Positions 5,472 through 5,784 of a stretch of DNA of 5,784 nt are shown piece by piece. How positions within the stretch are numbered: the stretch's first letter is position 1; each line of letters begins with the position of its first letter. Source of the DNA: Frankiales bacterium (GTDB lineage Bacteria; Actinomycetota; Actinomycetes; Mycobacteriales; SCTD01); assembly GCA_025965735.1 (NCBI GenBank), contig JAOPWK010000300.1, positions 1 to 5,784 on the forward strand. The letters are read 5' to 3'. The notes beneath the pieces are model-generated. The model was not told the DNA's origin. It worked only from the letters and a program-made list of their open reading frames with translations, and made no database searches. A program made the translations under genes and the position numbers.

Positions 5472-5784
5472 ATGCTGCAGACGCTGCGCCGCTTCTCCCG
5501 CGCCAAGGCGGACGGCCGTCCGCGCGAGGCCGTCGTGCTGTCCGGTGGGGGCTCGCTCGGCGCGGCCCAGGTCGGCGCGCTGCGCGCCCTGTTCGAGGCC
5601 GGCGTCGTGCCGGACCTGTTCGTGGGCTGCTCGGTGGGCGCCCTCAACGCCGCCTTCCTCGCGATGTCGCCCACGGCGCAGCGGGTGGAGCAGCTGGCCG
5701 AGGTGTGGGCCCGGCTGGAGCGCAAGCACGTGTTCGGCGGCAACCGGCGGCTGATGGCCACGCACCTGGTGCGCCGCGACGACC
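5472..5784 (+). CDS. Patatin-like phospholipase, N-terminal part (3' end outside window)
   Basis: The frame opens at ATG 5472 and stays open to the window end, giving 104 residues. It shows the patatin signature: the oxyanion-hole loop LSGGGSLGAAQVGALRAL (23-40), then GCSVGALNAA (52-61), in which Ser54 (bases 5631-5633) sits in the GxSxG nucleophile elbow. The second catalytic residue, the Asp of a DGG/DGA motif, would lie beyond the window. Patatin-family enzymes hydrolyse acyl esters of lipids with a Ser-Asp dyad; bacterial single-domain members of the RssA/YlbK type are the nearest comparison. The canonical loop is GGGxRG; here Leu29 replaces the Arg. No signal peptide is evident: the start MLQTLRRFSRAK is short and basic without a hydrophobic core. 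GGGGG at 5462-5466 is a mediocre Shine-Dalgarno 5 bases before the ATG. The preceding gene ends 43 bases upstream on the same strand. Confidence 0.88.
   Translation, partial: MLQTLRRFSRAKADGRPREAVVLSGGGSLGAAQVGALRALFEAGVVPDLFVGCSVGALNAAFLAMSPTAQRVEQLAEVWARLERKHVFGGNRRLMATHLVRRDD

Noticed and set aside
4346..5761. 471-codon open frame on the minus strand over the glycosyltransferase-like and patatin genes
   Set aside because: It spans two plus-strand genes with clear motifs plus the cyclase start region; low-complexity translation.

Overview
The window looks like ordinary chromosomal sequence from a high-GC actinobacterium. The base composition is strongly G+C rich, third codon positions are almost always G or C, GTG starts are used, and the protein families and spelling (a TetR/FadD-like/Zn-ADH cluster, a PAS-GAF-GGDEF protein, a patatin) fit that phylum. 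I cannot name the genus from sequence alone. Nearly all of it is coding: the largest gap is 77 bases, and there are no tRNAs, rRNAs, insertion sequences, CRISPR repeats or obvious integration scars.

Layout. Positions 1-3064 (+ strand) hold a probable three-gene operon: the C-terminal part of a TetR-family repressor (cut by the window start), a 505-residue AMP-forming acyl-CoA synthetase, and a 349-residue zinc-dependent alcohol dehydrogenase. The last two overlap by one base (TGATG). The likely logic is that a carboxylic acid is activated to its CoA thioester and a hydroxyl group, on it or on a related compound, is oxidised with NAD+, under local control by the TetR protein. The substrate cannot be read from the sequence.

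Positions 3075-4445 (- strand) encode a soluble PAS-GAF-GGDEF diguanylate cyclase with intact active and inhibitory sites. It converges tail to tail with the dehydrogenase, with only 10 bases between stop codons. Its start is better placed at 4445, behind a perfect AGGAGG, than at an upstream TTG.

Positions 4523-5428 (+ strand) are transcribed divergently from the cyclase. This gene encodes a 301-residue protein whose first ~50 residues resemble the extreme C-terminus of cysteinyl-tRNA synthetase and whose remainder looks like a GT-A/family 2 glycosyltransferase. It is the most unusual object here. It probably has a leaderless mRNA. Positions 5472-5784 hold the start of a patatin-like phospholipase that runs off the window, with the nucleophile Ser54 present and a Leu in place of the usual Arg of the oxyanion-hole loop.

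I found no evidence for a complete new multi-gene system. The findings worth following are the CysRS-tail/glycosyltransferase fusion, its degenerate catalytic motifs, and a few smaller observations on regulation and gene starts.
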